In this document: positions 30,079 to 38,880 of the stretch, in pieces
How positions within the stretch are numbered: the first letter of the stretch is position 1
Layout: every line of letters starts with the position of its first letter
Assembly (NCBI RefSeq): GCF_023544465.1
Contig: NZ_JALPVL010000008.1
Coordinates: 372,001 to 436,000, forward strand
Length of the DNA stretch: 64,000 bases
Direction: 5' to 3'
From: Paractinoplanes maris
Lineage (GTDB): Bacteria; Actinomycetota; Actinomycetes; Mycobacteriales; Micromonosporaceae
Translations under genes and position numbers: made by a program
The notes under the pieces: model-generated
Seen by the model: only the letters and a program-made list of their open reading frames with translations
Databases searched by the model: none
What the model was told of the DNA's origin: nothing

Positions 30079-32582
30079 CAGGCCTCCACCTGGCGTCCCA
30101 GCAGGGCGCTGAGGGTGGGCAGGACCAGATCGGCCCGCCCCGGGTCGAAGCCGAGGCCGCCGGCCGCCGCCTCGCCGCCGCCCGCGCGGGGCCCGGCCAG
30201 CCGCTCACCGATCGCCCGCCGTTCACCGGCCTCGAACGCCCCGAAAGTGCGGCGCAGCAACGGCAGCACGTCGTCGAAAGCGCCGGCCGGGATGTCGGCG
30301 AGCCAGTCGTCGAGCAGCCCCAGCAGTGCGTCGTCGTGCACCAGCAGCAGACCGCCGCCGGAGAGGAAACCCTCGACCCAGGCCGCCGCGTGCGCCGGCG
30401 GAGTGCCGACGGTCAACGGGAGACGCAGCCGGCGGCGCACCTCGGCGCCGTCGAGACGGCCCGCGTCGAGCAGGAGCCGGGTCAGCCGGCCGGCGAGCAG
30501 GCCGTGCAGATCGGCCCGGCCGGCCAGCGAGGCCAGCGTGGACAACCACCGCTCGCGCAGATCGGCGTCGTCGAGCAGGCCGACCGCACTGTGCACGCCG
30601 TCGAGGCGGTCGCGCAGCACCTTGGCCGCCTCGTCCGAGAGTGAGCCGACAGCCGACGGCAGCCCGGCGCAGACCCGGATCAGCAGACTCGCGGTCACCG
30701 CCGCCAGACCGGCCACATCGGTCCGGCGGACATCGCCGTATCGCAGGGTGCGGGCCAGCGCGGGGATCGCCGCCATCAGGTGGTTCACATCGGCGTCGAG
30801 TGCGGCCCGCGCGTCCAGAGAGGCCAGGACCTGGGGGTACGCCTCGGACAGGTCGGCCAGCAGGCACGTCTCGACCAGTGCGGTGACGTCGGCCAGTGTC
30901 TCGGCCCGGTCGGCGGCGCGGACCACCTTGGCGGTGGCGGCGGAGGCCACCGTCGTGCCGTACATGCTGCCCTCGACGAGGCGAATGGCGAACTCGGGCT
31001 GCCACCGCAACCGCCACTCCTCCCGGAAGGTGCCGGTGCTCCGCCGGGTCGTCTCGGGCTCACCCCACGGCACGCCGATCGTGCGCAGCCTGTGCAGCAG
31101 CCGGCTGCGGCGCAGGTCGGTCTCCTTGCGCAGGTCGAGGTCGAGGGCGCGCTCCAAGGCCTCCGACTTGAGCCGGGCGGTGCGCTGCTGAGCCGCGAGG
31201 TCCTTGGCCAGCGGCACAGCCGGCATGTCGTCGGGCACCCCACCGAGACGCTCACCGACGACGAGCTTGCGGGTGATCAGCTCGACCCGCAGTGGCTCGC
31301 CGTCACACATGACCGACTCGGCGGCCTCGGTGACCTCGGCCAGCCCGGCCAGGGGGCGGCCGCGCAGGGTGGCCAATGCCTCGGCCAGCCGGGTGGCCTC
31401 GATGACGTGGGCCGAGGAGGTGGGCACGCCCTCGGCGCGCAGCACGCCGGCCGCGTCGACCAGCCAGCGCGGCACCACCTCGTCGGCCGAGGTGAACAAG
31501 TGGTGATACCACCCCGGGGAGCTGACGCCGGCGCCGTAACCCGACCAGGACGCCAGCCGGCCGTAGGTCCACGGCACCCAGGTGAAGTCGACCTTGGCTT
31601 TCTTGCGCCCCTTGAGCAGCGCGGTGTCGTCCTTGACGGCGACCTTGCGGGTGAGCGCGGGCACGTGCCAGGCCCCGCAGACGACGGCGATGTCCTCGTA
31701 CGTCTTGCGCACCTCCCGCAGCACGCCACGCATGTAGGCCTCGCGCACCAGGTCGTCCGGATCCTCGGGCGACTCGTCGCGGATCGCCGTCATCGCCTCG
31801 GCGATCGCCTCGAACGCCGGCATGCCCCGATGCTCGACGACGTCCTCCCACCACCGCTCGGGGTCGTCGTATCCGGCGGCGGCCGCCAGCTCACCGATCG
31901 GATCAACCGGCCGCCGGGGTGCCGCACCGCCTTCCGTGGTCTGATCCGGCTCGGCCGGCGTCGTCCCACTCGGCTCGCTGTCGTCCGGGCCCGGCCCGTT
32001 TCGATCGGTCTGCGGCCCGTCATTACCGGCCGGTGGCTCGGCCGCCGGCCCGGCTCCTGGCTCACCCGGCCCGGCTCCTGGCTCACCCGGCCCGGCTCCC
32101 GGCTCACCGGGCCCGGCTGCGGGGTCGCGCGGCACGTCCGGCCCGGCTGCGGGGTCGCGCGGCACGTCCGGCCCGGCTCCGGACTGGTCCGGCTTGATTC
32201 CGGCCGCGTCCGGCTCGTCGGCGGGGACAGTAGCTGGTGATGGTGCCGCGGGTGGCCGGGCTTCGCCGGTCAGGCGGTAGGCGAAGGGCAGGTCGAAGAA
32301 ACGGACCGGCACGTTGCGCTCGACCGCCCAGCGAATCGCCTGCCACTCCGGGGAAAAGACCGCGAACGGCCAGAACGCGGCCCGCCGAGGGTCGTCGGAC
32401 GCGTAACCCAGCAGGGCCACCGGCGGCTCCAGGCCGGAGTCGGCCACCCAGCGCACCAGCGCGTCGGCCTCGGGTGGCCCCTCGACCAGCAGCACATCGG
32501 GCGGCTGCCGTTCGAGCTCCTGCACCACAGCCCGCGCCGAGCCCGGACCGTGGTGACGGATGCCGTAGAGCCGCTCAGGCAT
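30078..32582 (-). CDS. DUF5682 family protein
   Basis: 834 aa from ATG 32582, overlapping MoxR by 8 bases. The start YGIRHHGPGSARAVVQEL followed by DVLLVEGPPEADALV is the DUF5682 hallmark and recalls the TraB/ChaN-type fold (HHGPGS and EGPPE loops). Residues about 115-205 are a hydrophilic Gly/Pro/Asp linker built from GEPGAGP and DVPRDPAAGP repeats, unusual as an insert. The rest is mainly helical. Cytoplasmic; biochemical role unknown. It is characteristically encoded with MoxR and vWA genes, as here. Confidence 0.88.
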   Translation of the reverse strand: MPERLYGIRHHGPGSARAVVQELERQPPDVLLVEGPPEADALVRWVADSGLEPPVALLGYASDDPRRAAFWPFAVFSPEWQAIRWAVERNVPVRFFDLPFAYRLTGEARPPAAPSPATVPADEPDAAGIKPDQSGAGPDVPRDPAAGPDVPRDPAAGPGEPGAGPGEPGAGPGEPGAGPAAEPPAGNDGPQTDRNGPGPDDSEPSGTTPAEPDQTTEGGAAPRRPVDPIGELAAAAGYDDPERWWEDVVEHRGMPAFEAIAEAMTAIRDESPEDPDDLVREAYMRGVLREVRKTYEDIAVVCGAWHVPALTRKVAVKDDTALLKGRKKAKVDFTWVPWTYGRLASWSGYGAGVSSPGWYHHLFTSADEVVPRWLVDAAGVLRAEGVPTSSAHVIEATRLAEALATLRGRPLAGLAEVTEAAESVMCDGEPLRVELITRKLVVGERLGGVPDDMPAVPLAKDLAAQQRTARLKSEALERALDLDLRKETDLRRSRLLHRLRTIGVPWGEPETTRRSTGTFREEWRLRWQPEFAIRLVEGSMYGTTVASAATAKVVRAADRAETLADVTALVETCLLADLSEAYPQVLASLDARAALDADVNHLMAAIPALARTLRYGDVRRTDVAGLAAVTASLLIRVCAGLPSAVGSLSDEAAKVLRDRLDGVHSAVGLLDDADLRERWLSTLASLAGRADLHGLLAGRLTRLLLDAGRLDGAEVRRRLRLPLTVGTPPAHAAAWVEGFLSGGGLLLVHDDALLGLLDDWLADIPAGAFDDVLPLLRRTFGAFEAGERRAIGERLAGPRAGGGEAAAGGLGFDPGRADLVLPTLSALLGRQVEA
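32046..32180. repeat. In-frame tandem repeats in the DUF5682 gene
   Basis: Three 21-base units (coding GEPGAGP) and two 30-base units (coding DVPRDPAAGP) stand side by side. Unit lengths are multiples of three, so the frame is kept and the linker can change length. Confidence 0.85.
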
Positions 32583-33636
32583 CGCGGGCGGCCCGGTAGA
32601 AATCGCGCCAGTCGGGGCGCTCCCGCACGACGGTCTCCAGGTATTCGCGCCAGACGACGCCGTCGGAGACCGGGTCCTTGACGACCGCGCCCACGATGCC
32701 GGCGGCCACGTCGGCCGGGTGCAGCCGGCCATCGCCGAAATGGGCCGCCAGCGCCATGCCGTTGGTGATCACCGAGATCGCCTCGGCCGCGGAGAGGGTG
32801 CCGGTGGGAGATTTCAGCTTGGTGCGGCCGTCCTCGGTCAGGCCGCCGCGCAGCTCGCGGAAGATCGTCACGACTCGGCGGATCTCGTCGAGCGCGGCCG
32901 GCACCTCGGGCAGGTCGAGCGAACGACCGAGCTGGGCGACCCGGCGCGCGACGATCTCGACCTCGTCGTCGGCCGAGGCCGGCACCGGCAGCACCACCGT
33001 GTTGAACCGCCGGCGCAACGCGCTGGACAGCTCGTTGACCCCGCGGTCACGGTCGTTGGCGGTGGCGATCAGGTTGAAGCCGCGCTGCGCCTGCACCTCG
33101 GTGTTGAGCTCGGACACGGGCAGCGTCTTCTCGGAGAGGATGGTGATCAGCGCGTCCTGCACGTCGGACGGCACGCGGGTCAGCTCCTCGAGGCGCGCGA
33201 TCGTGCCGGTCTGCATCGCCCGCATGATCGGGCTGGGCACCATCGCGGCCTCCGTCGGGCCCTCGGCGATCAGGCGGGCATAGTTCCACCCATAGCGGAT
33301 CGCCTCCTCCGCGGTGCCGGCGGTGCCCTGCACGAGCAGGGTCGAATCGCCCGAGACGGCGGCCGCCAGATGCTCGGAGACCCAGGTCTTGGCCGTGCCG
33401 GGGACGCCGAGCAGGAGCAGGGCGCGGTCGGTCACGAGGGTGGAGACCGCGACCTCCATGAGGCGGCGCGGTCCGACGTATTTCGGAGTGATCTTGGCGC
33501 CGTCACCGAGCAGATAGGTCACCACGGCCTGCGGGGAGAGACGCCAGCCGGGCGGCCGGGGCCGGTCGTCGGTCGAGGCGAGCAGGGCCAGCTCGTCGGC
33601 ATACTGATCCTCGGCGTGCGGGCGCAGTGCGGTCAC
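32575..33636 (-). CDS. MoxR-family AAA+ ATPase
   Basis: 353 aa. Walker A LLGVPGTAKTWVSEHL (Lys83), Walker B GTIARLEELTRVP, sensor 1 LIATANDRDRGVNELSSAL and RRRF arginine finger, all in the MoxR order. MoxR ATPases work as chaperones with vWA proteins to activate or insert cofactors into client enzymes. Second gene of the leftward operon, about 90 bases after the SWIM gene, overlapping DUF5682 by 8 bases. Start ATG 33636. Confidence 0.92.
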   Translation of the reverse strand: MTALRPHAEDQYADELALLASTDDRPRPPGWRLSPQAVVTYLLGDGAKITPKYVGPRRLMEVAVSTLVTDRALLLLGVPGTAKTWVSEHLAAAVSGDSTLLVQGTAGTAEEAIRYGWNYARLIAEGPTEAAMVPSPIMRAMQTGTIARLEELTRVPSDVQDALITILSEKTLPVSELNTEVQAQRGFNLIATANDRDRGVNELSSALRRRFNTVVLPVPASADDEVEIVARRVAQLGRSLDLPEVPAALDEIRRVVTIFRELRGGLTEDGRTKLKSPTGTLSAAEAISVITNGMALAAHFGDGRLHPADVAAGIVGAVVKDPVSDGVVWREYLETVVRERPDWRDFYRAARDA

Positions 33637-33725
33637 GTGAAACTCCTTGGTCTTTGCCAGGGCCGAAGGCTATCGCCTGCCCCTGACAAAAATCGGCTGT
33701 CGTCGTCCGGTGTGGATGAAGCGGG

Positions 33726-36500
33726 TCAGGCGGCTGCGAGCTCGTCGAACATCTCTTGGCGGAAGGTCAGGGTGCGGGCCAGATCGGCGACCGGTCGGAC
33801 CCGGGACGGATCGGCCGGTTCCTGGTCGAGCTGCCCGGCCAGGCGCCCGACGAGGTCGGCATAGCCCGGCGGCATGGACAGCCCAGCCGCCCGGCACAGC
33901 TCACCCAGCTGCCAGCTGTGCCGATCGGTGCGGGCGCGGTGGGCGATCGTCTCGAGCACCGCGACGGATAGCTCCTCGGGCCAATGACCGGGATGAAGGG
34001 AGAGCAACCGGGTCGCGAGCCCGTCGTCGCGGCGCAACGCGTCGGCCGCGAGCCGGCCGAGCTCGTCGGGCGGCAGGACGAGATGCAGATCCCACCGTAC
34101 GGACTCACGCAGCGCGCCGGAGGCGTCGCGCAGCAACGCGGAAGCCCAGACCGCGTCCTCCTGCACGACCGCGGCCTTGGCCCAGCCGTGCAGCAGAGGT
34201 GTCTCCCAGTCGTTGCCACGGGCCAGCCGCACCATCGTCGCCGGATCGGACCAGGTGTCGAGCGGAGCGCCGGCGACGATCTCCTCGAGCAGCCAGGCGC
34301 TCACCCCGATGCCACGCGCGGGCGTCGAGGCCACGCCGTCGCGGCGCAGCGAGGCGTCGAGCTCCTCGGGCGGTGTGACGGTGAGGCGGTCGGCCCCCAG
34401 CAGCCGGCGCTCGCGGCGCACGAGGGCGAGAGCCCGCTCCGCCATCCGGCCGCGCAGCTGCGAGCCGGGCAGCCGTCGCAGCAGGTCGAGCGCGGCCTCG
34501 CGGACCTCCTTGCGACGGTCGTCGAGGGCCCGCTCGAGGAACGGGTCGTCGGCCTCGGAGAGACCGGTGGCCAGCGCACCCAGGAAGCGGGCGCGGTCGT
34601 CGGAGGACTCCTGGGCCCAGGTGCTCTCGAGCAGCTCGCGGGCCCGGGCCGGGTCGCTCGCCCGCAACTCGGTCAGGTGACCGAGTCGTTCGCCGGCGCT
34701 GCCGGTGTGCCAATCGGGCAGCACCACGGCCACCGGCGTCTCGTCGTGCAGCCAGCGCCAATCGGCGCGCCGGCCGGCCAGCCAGGCGCCGCGGCGACCG
34801 GCGACCAGGGCCAGTGCGGGCCGGACGATCGAGTTGCGCCGGCCGGCCTCGAGCAGCGCCGGCAGCGCGCCCGGTGGAACGTGGCCGCCCCGCTCGGCCG
34901 CGGCGGCGAGCCACTGGGCCAGCAGCTCCTGGGCGAGCTGAGCGCCGCCGGGGACGCTCGCGGCGAGGATGCGCTGGAGGCGGACCCCGGCCGCGGCGGG
35001 CAACGGCGCGTCGGTCTCGTCGGGTGCGGCCGGCACGGGCTCGTGACCGTCACCCGGCAACACGCCGGCCCGCCGGCGGGCGAGCGCCACGGCGGCCGCG
35101 TCGAGCAGCGAGGCGTCGGCCGTCCAGGGCCGCCGGTTGGTCCCGACCAGGGCCGCCGCCAGTAACTCGGGTGGCAGCTCGGGGTGGCGCGGGGCGCCGG
35201 GATCGGGCACCGGGGGAGCAGCCGCGATGAACTGACCCTCGACCCACGCGGCGAGCGGCCGCAAGCCGGTGGGTGACCACTCCGCCGCCACGGTCGCCGG
35301 GCGGCCCCCGGCCGAGGCGAGCAGCCACCAGGGCTCGCGGTGACCGGGTGCGAGCGGGAGGCCGGCACCGGTCTGGTCGACCAGCCAGCCGTCGTCGGCC
35401 GGGACGACCCCGGCAAGCAGAACGGGAGCGTCGTAACGCCACGGCTCGGCCGCGACGGTGGAGCTGTAGCCGGCGAGCGCCTCGGCGAGCGGGGCCGCAC
35501 CGTCGGGCTCACCGAACGGCTCGGCGGCACTGACCCGCTCAGCCACCAGCGCCCGCAGCGGGGCCGAGCCGGGATAGAAGGTGAGCTCACCCCGGAACTC
35601 CGTGCCCGGCACCAGGTCGGAGACCAGGGGCTGGCCGGGCGCCGCGAACGCGAGCACCAGAGCGAACCGGCCCTGCGCCGAGCCTCGTAGCCACGTGCGC
35701 CGGGTGGTGAGCGCACCGTCGTCGACCTCGACCTGACCGAGCACCTGCCACCGGTCGGCGACGCGAGGGCCGGCCAGCACCTCGTCGGTGGCGACCGGGA
35801 AGCCGATGCGCCTGCGCACGGTGGCGGCCAGCTCGGACGGCAGGTCGGCGAGGTGCTCGTAGCCCGACACGAGCAAGCGCAGCAGGGCCAGCTCGCCGAG
35901 CAGCCGGTCGGCCCAGTGCGGCCCGATGCCGGCGATCGACCCGAGCCGCCGCACGGCGTTGGCCGCGGTGGGTGCCTGCGCGTCGACCAGGCGGGCGGCC
36001 ATCGCCTCGAACGGCTGGTGACCGGCGCGCTGGGCCCCGGCCAGGCCCTGCCGGATCTGGTCGTCGAGCCAGCGTCGCAGCTCGGCCATGCCGCCGGCGA
36101 CGCGCTCGGCGCGTTGCTCGACCCGCTTGGCCGCGGCGGCGGGATCGGGGGCCGAGGCGGCGGACCGGGGTTTGGCCGCGGCCCGGGCAGCGCGGGCTGC
36201 CTGCCACTCCTGGGCGAACGCGGCGGGCGGGGCCTCCGACACATCGGACTCGGCCCAGAGCAGCAGGAGGCCGAGCGCGTGCTTGCAGGGAATCTTGCGG
36301 CTCGGGCACGAGCACTTGAACGCGGGACCGGCGAGATCGACGCAGACCTGATAATTGCGGGTCTGCCCCCACACGATGTCGTCGAGGCGCCCGGTGACCG
36401 ACCACGCGGACCGGGCGGACAGGCCTCGGGCGGCCTTCACCGACGGGGCATCGGGGGCGAGTGTCTCGACCTCAGCGGCCGGCCATCGTTCTGCGGTCAC
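33726..36500 (-). CDS. SWIM zinc finger - DUF5691 fusion protein
   Basis: 924 aa. Residues 1-110 hold a SWIM zinc finger (FKCSCPSRKIPCKHALGL: C-x-C-x6-C-x-H) within the usual N-terminal SWIM-protein context (AARGLSARSAW...VWGQTRNYQVCVDL). Residues 110-425 continue the SWIM-protein body. Residues about 440-924 match DUF5691 (ELLAAALVGTNRRPW start), a HEAT-like helical domain. In many genomes these two are separate adjacent genes; here they are joined. GTG 36500 is the likely start, without clear SD (a TTG lies 30 bases earlier). Heads the operon with MoxR, DUF5682 and vWA genes. Confidence 0.85.
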   Translation of the reverse strand: MTAERWPAAEVETLAPDAPSVKAARGLSARSAWSVTGRLDDIVWGQTRNYQVCVDLAGPAFKCSCPSRKIPCKHALGLLLLWAESDVSEAPPAAFAQEWQAARAARAAAKPRSAASAPDPAAAAKRVEQRAERVAGGMAELRRWLDDQIRQGLAGAQRAGHQPFEAMAARLVDAQAPTAANAVRRLGSIAGIGPHWADRLLGELALLRLLVSGYEHLADLPSELAATVRRRIGFPVATDEVLAGPRVADRWQVLGQVEVDDGALTTRRTWLRGSAQGRFALVLAFAAPGQPLVSDLVPGTEFRGELTFYPGSAPLRALVAERVSAAEPFGEPDGAAPLAEALAGYSSTVAAEPWRYDAPVLLAGVVPADDGWLVDQTGAGLPLAPGHREPWWLLASAGGRPATVAAEWSPTGLRPLAAWVEGQFIAAAPPVPDPGAPRHPELPPELLAAALVGTNRRPWTADASLLDAAAVALARRRAGVLPGDGHEPVPAAPDETDAPLPAAAGVRLQRILAASVPGGAQLAQELLAQWLAAAAERGGHVPPGALPALLEAGRRNSIVRPALALVAGRRGAWLAGRRADWRWLHDETPVAVVLPDWHTGSAGERLGHLTELRASDPARARELLESTWAQESSDDRARFLGALATGLSEADDPFLERALDDRRKEVREAALDLLRRLPGSQLRGRMAERALALVRRERRLLGADRLTVTPPEELDASLRRDGVASTPARGIGVSAWLLEEIVAGAPLDTWSDPATMVRLARGNDWETPLLHGWAKAAVVQEDAVWASALLRDASGALRESVRWDLHLVLPPDELGRLAADALRRDDGLATRLLSLHPGHWPEELSVAVLETIAHRARTDRHSWQLGELCRAAGLSMPPGYADLVGRLAGQLDQEPADPSRVRPVADLARTLTFRQEMFDELAAA

Positions 36501-36600
36501 GGGAGAAACCCTAGGCCGCGGGTACGACAATTTGGCGGCCGCTGCTCACGCGCCGGGAAGCCGGTGAAATGATCGGAAGCCAGCTCAGCGAGGGGGAACG

Positions 36601-37245
36601 ATGAAGGTCGTGGTCTTCGGGGCGACCGGCATGGTCGGCCAGGGCGCGCTGCGCGAGAGCCTGGTCGCGCCGGACGTCGAGCAGGTGCTGGCCGTGGTCC
36701 GCACGCCGACCGGCGTCACGCATCCCCGCCTGCGCGAGGTGAAGCTCGACGATTTCGCCGATCTGACACCGATCAAGGAGGAGCTGCGCGGCTTCGACGC
36801 GTGCTTCTACTGCCTGGGCGTTTCGTCGGTCGGTCTGGACGAGGCCGCCTACACCAGGATCTCCTACGACTACCCGATGGCTGCCGCGCGCACGTTTGCC
36901 GAGCTCAACCCCCAGACCACCTTCGTGTACGTCTCGGGGGCCGGCACCAACGCGAGGGGCAGGCAGATGTGGGCCCGGGTCAAGGGCCGGGCCGAGCGCG
37001 ACATCATCGACCTGCTGCCCAACGGGTACGCCTTTCGCCCCGGCTTCATCCAGCCGACCCGTGGCATACGGTCGAAGACCGGCTGGTACAACACGATCTA
37101 TACCGTCCTGAATCCGGTCGTCCCCCTGCTCCAGCGCGTCGCCCCGAAATACCTCACGACCACCGACCGGGTCGGTCAGGCCATGTTGCGAGCGGCCCGC
37201 GTCGGTTTCCCCGACCACATCGTCGAGAACGCCGACCTGCGCTGA
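36601..37245 (+). CDS. NAD(P)-binding Rossmann-fold epimerase-like protein
   Basis: 214 aa. Starts with the nucleotide motif VVVFGATGMVGQGALRE (GxTGxxGxG) and continues as an atypical short-chain epimerase/HIM1-TIP30-like protein, with YVSGAGTNARGRQMWARVKG near the active-site Tyr/Lys region and RPGFIQPTRG. Cytoplasmic. SD GAGGGGGA before ATG 36601. Its 3' end overlaps the convergent transporter gene by 70 bases. Substrate unknown. Confidence 0.87.
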   Translation: MKVVVFGATGMVGQGALRESLVAPDVEQVLAVVRTPTGVTHPRLREVKLDDFADLTPIKEELRGFDACFYCLGVSSVGLDEAAYTRISYDYPMAAARTFAELNPQTTFVYVSGAGTNARGRQMWARVKGRAERDIIDLLPNGYAFRPGFIQPTRGIRSKTGWYNTIYTVLNPVVPLLQRVAPKYLTTTDRVGQAMLRAARVGFPDHIVENADLR

Positions 37246-38114
37246 CCGGCCACGCCGCTGCGGCCTGACGTGGGGCGCGGGCCGGTCTGGCCCCAGATGA
37301 CCGCGGCGAAGGCCAGCACCATGCCCGCCAGCTGCAGCGGTGTCAGACTCTGACCCAGAGCGGCCCAGCCGACCGCCGTGGCCACGACCGGGGAGAGCAG
37401 ACCGAGCAGCGCCACCCGGGCCGCGGGCAGGCGCTCGAGACCCCAGAACCACAACGAATAGGCCAGCGCTGTGCCGATCAGCGCGAGATAGGCATAGCCG
37501 GCCAGATTGGCCGCCGACAGCCGGGGCGGCAGACCCTCGAAGCCGAGCGTCACCGGTGCCAGCAGCAGGCCACCCGCGGTGAGCTGCCAGCCGGTGGAGG
37601 TCAGCAGAGGGACATCGGGCCGGCCCCACCGCTTGGTGAGCACGAGCCCGAACGCCATCGACGCGGTGCCGGCCAGACCGGCGAGGATTCCCAACGCGTC
37701 GAGGCGGGCGGTGGCGGTCAGCACGGCCAGAGCAACACCGCCCGCGCCCACCACGGCGGCCACGACAGTGCGAAGTGCCACCCGCTCGGTGAGCAGCAGA
37801 ACGGTCAGGCCGGCGACGATCAACGGCTGGGCCGCGCCGAGCACCGCGGCCATGCCGCCGGGCAAACGATAGGCCGTGACGAAGAGCAGGGCGAAGAACA
37901 GCCCGATGTTGAGCGTGCCCAGCACGGCGGAACGCCACCACCAGACGCCGCGCGGCAACCGCCGGGTCAGCACCAGGAGCAACAGACCCGCGGGCAGGGC
38001 GCGCAGGGTGCCGGCCAGCAGCGGGCGATCGGGTGGGAGGAACTCGGTGGTGACCGCATAGGTCGTGCCCCAGACAGCGGGCGTGAGGGCGGTGAGGAGA
38101 AGGACCGGCTTCAT
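37176..38114 (-). CDS. EamA/DMT-family transporter
   Basis: 312 aa with ten hydrophobic segments in two repeated EamA halves (first half about 3-135, second 145-280), the layout of drug/metabolite exporters such as RhaT/YdcZ-like carriers. The hydrophilic C-terminal tail (about 283-312) covers the 70-base overlap with the convergent gene and may be an extension past an ancestral stop. Start ATG 38114 with GAGGGAG. Divergent from a MarR regulator; palindromes in the spacer suggest control of this exporter by it. Confidence 0.9.
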   Translation of the reverse strand: MKPVLLLTALTPAVWGTTYAVTTEFLPPDRPLLAGTLRALPAGLLLLVLTRRLPRGVWWWRSAVLGTLNIGLFFALLFVTAYRLPGGMAAVLGAAQPLIVAGLTVLLLTERVALRTVVAAVVGAGGVALAVLTATARLDALGILAGLAGTASMAFGLVLTKRWGRPDVPLLTSTGWQLTAGGLLLAPVTLGFEGLPPRLSAANLAGYAYLALIGTALAYSLWFWGLERLPAARVALLGLLSPVVATAVGWAALGQSLTPLQLAGMVLAFAAVIWGQTGPRPTSGRSGVAGQRRSAFSTMWSGKPTRAARNMA

Positions 38115-38135
38115 GGCAACTCCCTCGATGAAAAG

Positions 38136-38153
38136 TATCTCGACATCAAGATA
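38136..38153. promoter_or_regulatory. MarR-type palindromic operator 1
   Basis: TATCTCGACATCAAGATA is an 18-base inverted repeat (arms TATCT/AGATA with purine-pyrimidine symmetry between). It sits 22 bases upstream of the transporter start. Confidence 0.6.
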
Positions 38154-38183
38154 AAATCGCGATAGCCTCTTGCTGTCAAGAAG

Positions 38184-38195
38184 CTCGACATCGAG
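38184..38195. promoter_or_regulatory. MarR-type palindromic operator 2
   Basis: CTCGACATCGAG repeats the core of operator 1 (CTCGACATC) and is a perfect 5-base-arm inverted repeat 24 bases before the MarR start. Two sites in a divergent spacer fit joint repression. Confidence 0.6.
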
Positions 38196-38219
38196 ACAAT
38201 CGTTGAGAAGAATCGAGAG

Positions 38220-38861
38220 GTGGCACGAGATGAGGCATCTGACGGACGCGCTGAGCCGAGCGTCAACCCGGCCGACAGGGTCGATCGCATCGTCGAGCAA
38301 TGGGCGCGGGAGCGGCCCGACCTCGAGACCACCGCTATGGCGGTGTTCGGCCGGATCTTCCGGCTCGCTCGCCTGGCCGGCGAGCGCATGGAGCAGGCCT
38401 ACGCGCCGTTCGGGATAGGGCGGCCGGAGTTCGACGTGCTCGCCACGCTGCGGCGGTCCGGGGAGCCCTATCAGCTGTCCGCGGGCGAGCTGGCGGCCTC
38501 GATGATGCTGAGCACGGGCGGCACCACGGCCCGGCTCGACCGGCTCGAAAAGGCGGACCTGATCCAGCGCCTGCCCTCACCGACCGACCGGCGCGGTGTC
38601 CTGGTTCGTCTCACGCCGCAGGGCTTCGACGTCATCGACCAGGCGGTCGGGGCCGGCCTCGCCGTGCAGCAGCGGATGCTCGGCCACCTGCCCGAGGAGG
38701 CCCAGCACCGGCTGAACGACCTGCTGCGTGAGGTGTTCGCTGGTGCCGGGGGCGACGCCGATGTGCGCTGGCTGGGTCCGGATCTGCCCGTCCGAGTCGA
38801 ATGGGAGGGACACGCGTCCGACACGACCAAGAGGCGTCCCCGCCGGGCCGGCGGCAAATAG
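38220..38861 (+). CDS. MarR-family transcriptional regulator
   Basis: 213 aa from GTG 38220. Residues 30-170 form the winged-helix MarR fold, with recognition region LSAGELAASMMLSTGGTTAR and wing SPTDRRGVLVRLTPQG. The N-terminal 20 and C-terminal 40 residues are basic/hydrophilic extensions. It is divergent from the EamA exporter and two palindromes lie between, so autoregulation and exporter control by a small ligand are likely. The ligand is unknown. Confidence 0.92.
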   Translation: MARDEASDGRAEPSVNPADRVDRIVEQWARERPDLETTAMAVFGRIFRLARLAGERMEQAYAPFGIGRPEFDVLATLRRSGEPYQLSAGELAASMMLSTGGTTARLDRLEKADLIQRLPSPTDRRGVLVRLTPQGFDVIDQAVGAGLAVQQRMLGHLPEEAQHRLNDLLREVFAGAGGDADVRWLGPDLPVRVEWEGHASDTTKRRPRRAGGK

Positions 38862-38880
38862 GCCGGGCGGCGGCCGGCGG

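Noticed and set aside
28879..36500. Considered a classical CoxDE or RavA-ViaA operon
   Set aside because: No CO-dehydrogenase genes and no RavA LARA-type region; SWIM, DUF5691 and DUF5682 partners define a different cluster.
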